Below, one piece after another: positions 63,148 through 64,000 of a DNA stretch of 64,000 bases. Location of the stretch: contig NZ_FNBU01000016.1 in NCBI RefSeq assembly GCF_900102435.1, forward strand, positions 1-64,000. Direction: 5' to 3'. The notes under the pieces were generated by a model, which had not been told where the DNA came from, searched no databases, and saw only the letters and a list, made by a program, of their open reading frames with translations. The position numbers and the translations under genes are program-made. This stretch comes from Sporolituus thermophilus DSM 23256. Lineage in GTDB: Bacteria > Bacillota > Negativicutes > Sporomusales > Thermosinaceae. How positions within the stretch are numbered: the first letter of the stretch is position 1; each line of letters opens with the position of its first letter.

Positions 63148-64000
63148 TTAAAACTTAATATTGTATTTGTTAAGTTTTTGGTAAAATCCTGAGCGATGAA
63201 TACCCAACAGTTTCGCTGCCTTGCTTTTATTGCCGCCGGCTTCTTCCAAAGCTTTATAAATTGCTTGTTTTTCCGTCTCTTGGAGTATGCCGGCTAAATC
63301 TTTGGCTTTTTCGTCCATATCCTTTGCTTTTTGTGACTTTCGCACTACCGGCGGCAAATGTTCAGGCAAAATATATGCCTCCTCGTCGATCAAATTTACC
63401 GCCCGTTCTAACACATTTTCCAGTTCTCGCACATTGCCAGGCCACGAATATTCCATAAGCAATTCCATAGCTTCCGGCGATACACCTTCGACCCAGTGTT
63501 GCATATGATGGTTTATTTTTTGTAACAGGGCTTTGCACAAGAAGGGAATATCTTCTCTGCGCTCCCGTAGTGGCGGGATGTGGAGAGAAACAATATTCAA
63601 CCGGTAGTATAAGTCCTGGCGGAACTCTCCACGCTCAATCATGGCTTCCAGGTCGCGGTTGGTCGCGGCAATAACCCTGAAGTCTATTTTATTGGTTTTA
63701 GTACCTCCTACCCGCTCAATTTCATGTTCCTGCAACACCCTTAACAGTTTGGCCTGCATGGTAAAACTCATATCCCCGATTTCATCAAGGAAAATTGTAC
63801 CGCCGTTGGCCAGTTCAAACTTTCCAGGCTTACCTCCTTTGCGCGCGCCAGTGAAGGCCCCTTCATCATAGCCAAACAGTTCTGCTTCCAGCAAGTTTTC
63901 CGGCAAAGCGGCGCAGTTTATCTTGATAAAAGGGCCATGGCACCGCGGGCTGGCATTGTGGATGGCGTGGGCGAACAATTCCTTGCCGGTCCCGCTTTCT
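63148..64000 (-). CDS. Sigma-54-dependent activator, N-terminus cut by window edge
   Basis: The visible 283 residues start at [14 protein letters not shown], inside Walker A of the AAA+ domain. They hold GAFTGA, the second region LDEIGDM and end with a Fis-type helix-turn-helix ([27 protein letters not shown]). The sensor domain lies outside. It is similar in build to the activator at 8142-9569, but the DNA-reading helix differs, so it controls other targets. Confidence 0.92.
   Translation of the reverse strand, partial: ESGTGKELFAHAIHNASPRCHGPFIKINCAALPENLLEAELFGYDEGAFTGARKGGKPGKFELANGGTIFLDEIGDMSFTMQAKLLRVLQEHEIERVGGTKTNKIDFRVIAATNRDLEAMIERGEFRQDLYYRLNIVSLHIPPLRERREDIPFLCKALLQKINHHMQHWVEGVSPEAMELLMEYSWPGNVRELENVLERAVNLIDEEAYILPEHLPPVVRKSQKAKDMDEKAKDLAGILQETEKQAIYKALEEAGGNKSKAAKLLGIHRSGFYQKLNKYNIKF

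Noticed and set aside
1-64000. CRISPR arrays, insertion sequences, prophage genes, rRNA
   Set aside because: No regularly spaced repeats, transposase, integrase or phage-type genes were seen on either strand.

Overview
The window reads as a chromosome segment of an anaerobic, Gram-positive-lineage bacterium. It carries SepF, a YlbF-type protein, TypA, a 1129-residue DnaE and a B12-dependent class II ribonucleotide reductase. It also carries oxygen-sensitive enzymes: 4-hydroxybutyryl-CoA dehydratase, the HydG hydrogenase maturase and two tungsten-type aldehyde oxidoreductases. Sigma-54 regulation, tungstate uptake, Tat export and signs of selenium use together suggest a Negativicutes/Sporomusaceae-like fermenter or acetogen. 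That placement is an inference from gene content; no rRNA or tRNA gene is present.

Region 1 (1-9.6 kb, all minus strand) is a 4-hydroxybutyrate/acetoacetate-type CoA catabolic locus. One operon holds a CoA-transferase (Pct-like) and a thiolase. A second holds a permease, AbfD, a NifU-like protein, a small Cys protein, an AbfT-like CoA-transferase and a very probable selenoprotein with an in-frame UGA and a SECIS-like hairpin. Both operons have good -24/-12 (sigma-54) promoters with palindromic upstream sites, and a PAS-type sigma-54 activator gene lies just upstream.

Region 2 (9.8-23 kb) is housekeeping: a YdcF-like protein, dnaE, a small membrane protein, sepF, nrdJ, typA, a beta-CASP ribonuclease-like protein, murB, a ylbF relative, an endonuclease-IV-like TIM barrel and trmL. 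Region 3 (23-27.6 kb) holds two Na+/solute symporters, a ferredoxin, a LysE exporter and the remains of an EamA transporter. Region 4 (27.7-32.6 kb, plus strand) holds a two-P-loop ATPase, a structured leader followed by a hydrogenase regulator and hydG, and an exported SGNH hydrolase.

Region 5 (32.6-43.8 kb, minus) is a pterin-cofactor and tungsten locus: tupBC, mog-like, MOSC, moaC, a ThiF-like activator, moaD, moeA fused to a binding-protein domain, moeA, a 64-residue Cys protein, an aldehyde:ferredoxin oxidoreductase behind a Moco/Tuco-type riboswitch, moaA and mobB. After a metallo-hydrolase, a soluble chemoreceptor and nth comes region 6 (46.7-57.0 kb, minus). This compact operon of twelve genes encodes TatA, a Tat-signal four-cluster ferredoxin, a second AOR, a split YedE-type transporter, a second Tat-signal ferredoxin, a cysteine-desulfurase-like enzyme, a DUF3343 Se/S-carrier-like protein, TatC, an SLBB-GltD flavoprotein, a NapH-like membrane ferredoxin and a divergent second TatC. 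It is the strongest candidate for an undescribed system: a tungstoenzyme redox complex with its own Tat export and sulfur/selenium supply. Region 5 would supply its cofactor.

Region 7 (57-64 kb) holds a thioredoxin-reductase-like protein, a DUF896 protein with a His/Cys tail, an Fsr-type MFS exporter, two small Cys-rich proteins, a large GAF-GAF-GGDEF diguanylate cyclase and the C-terminal part of another sigma-54 activator cut by the window edge.
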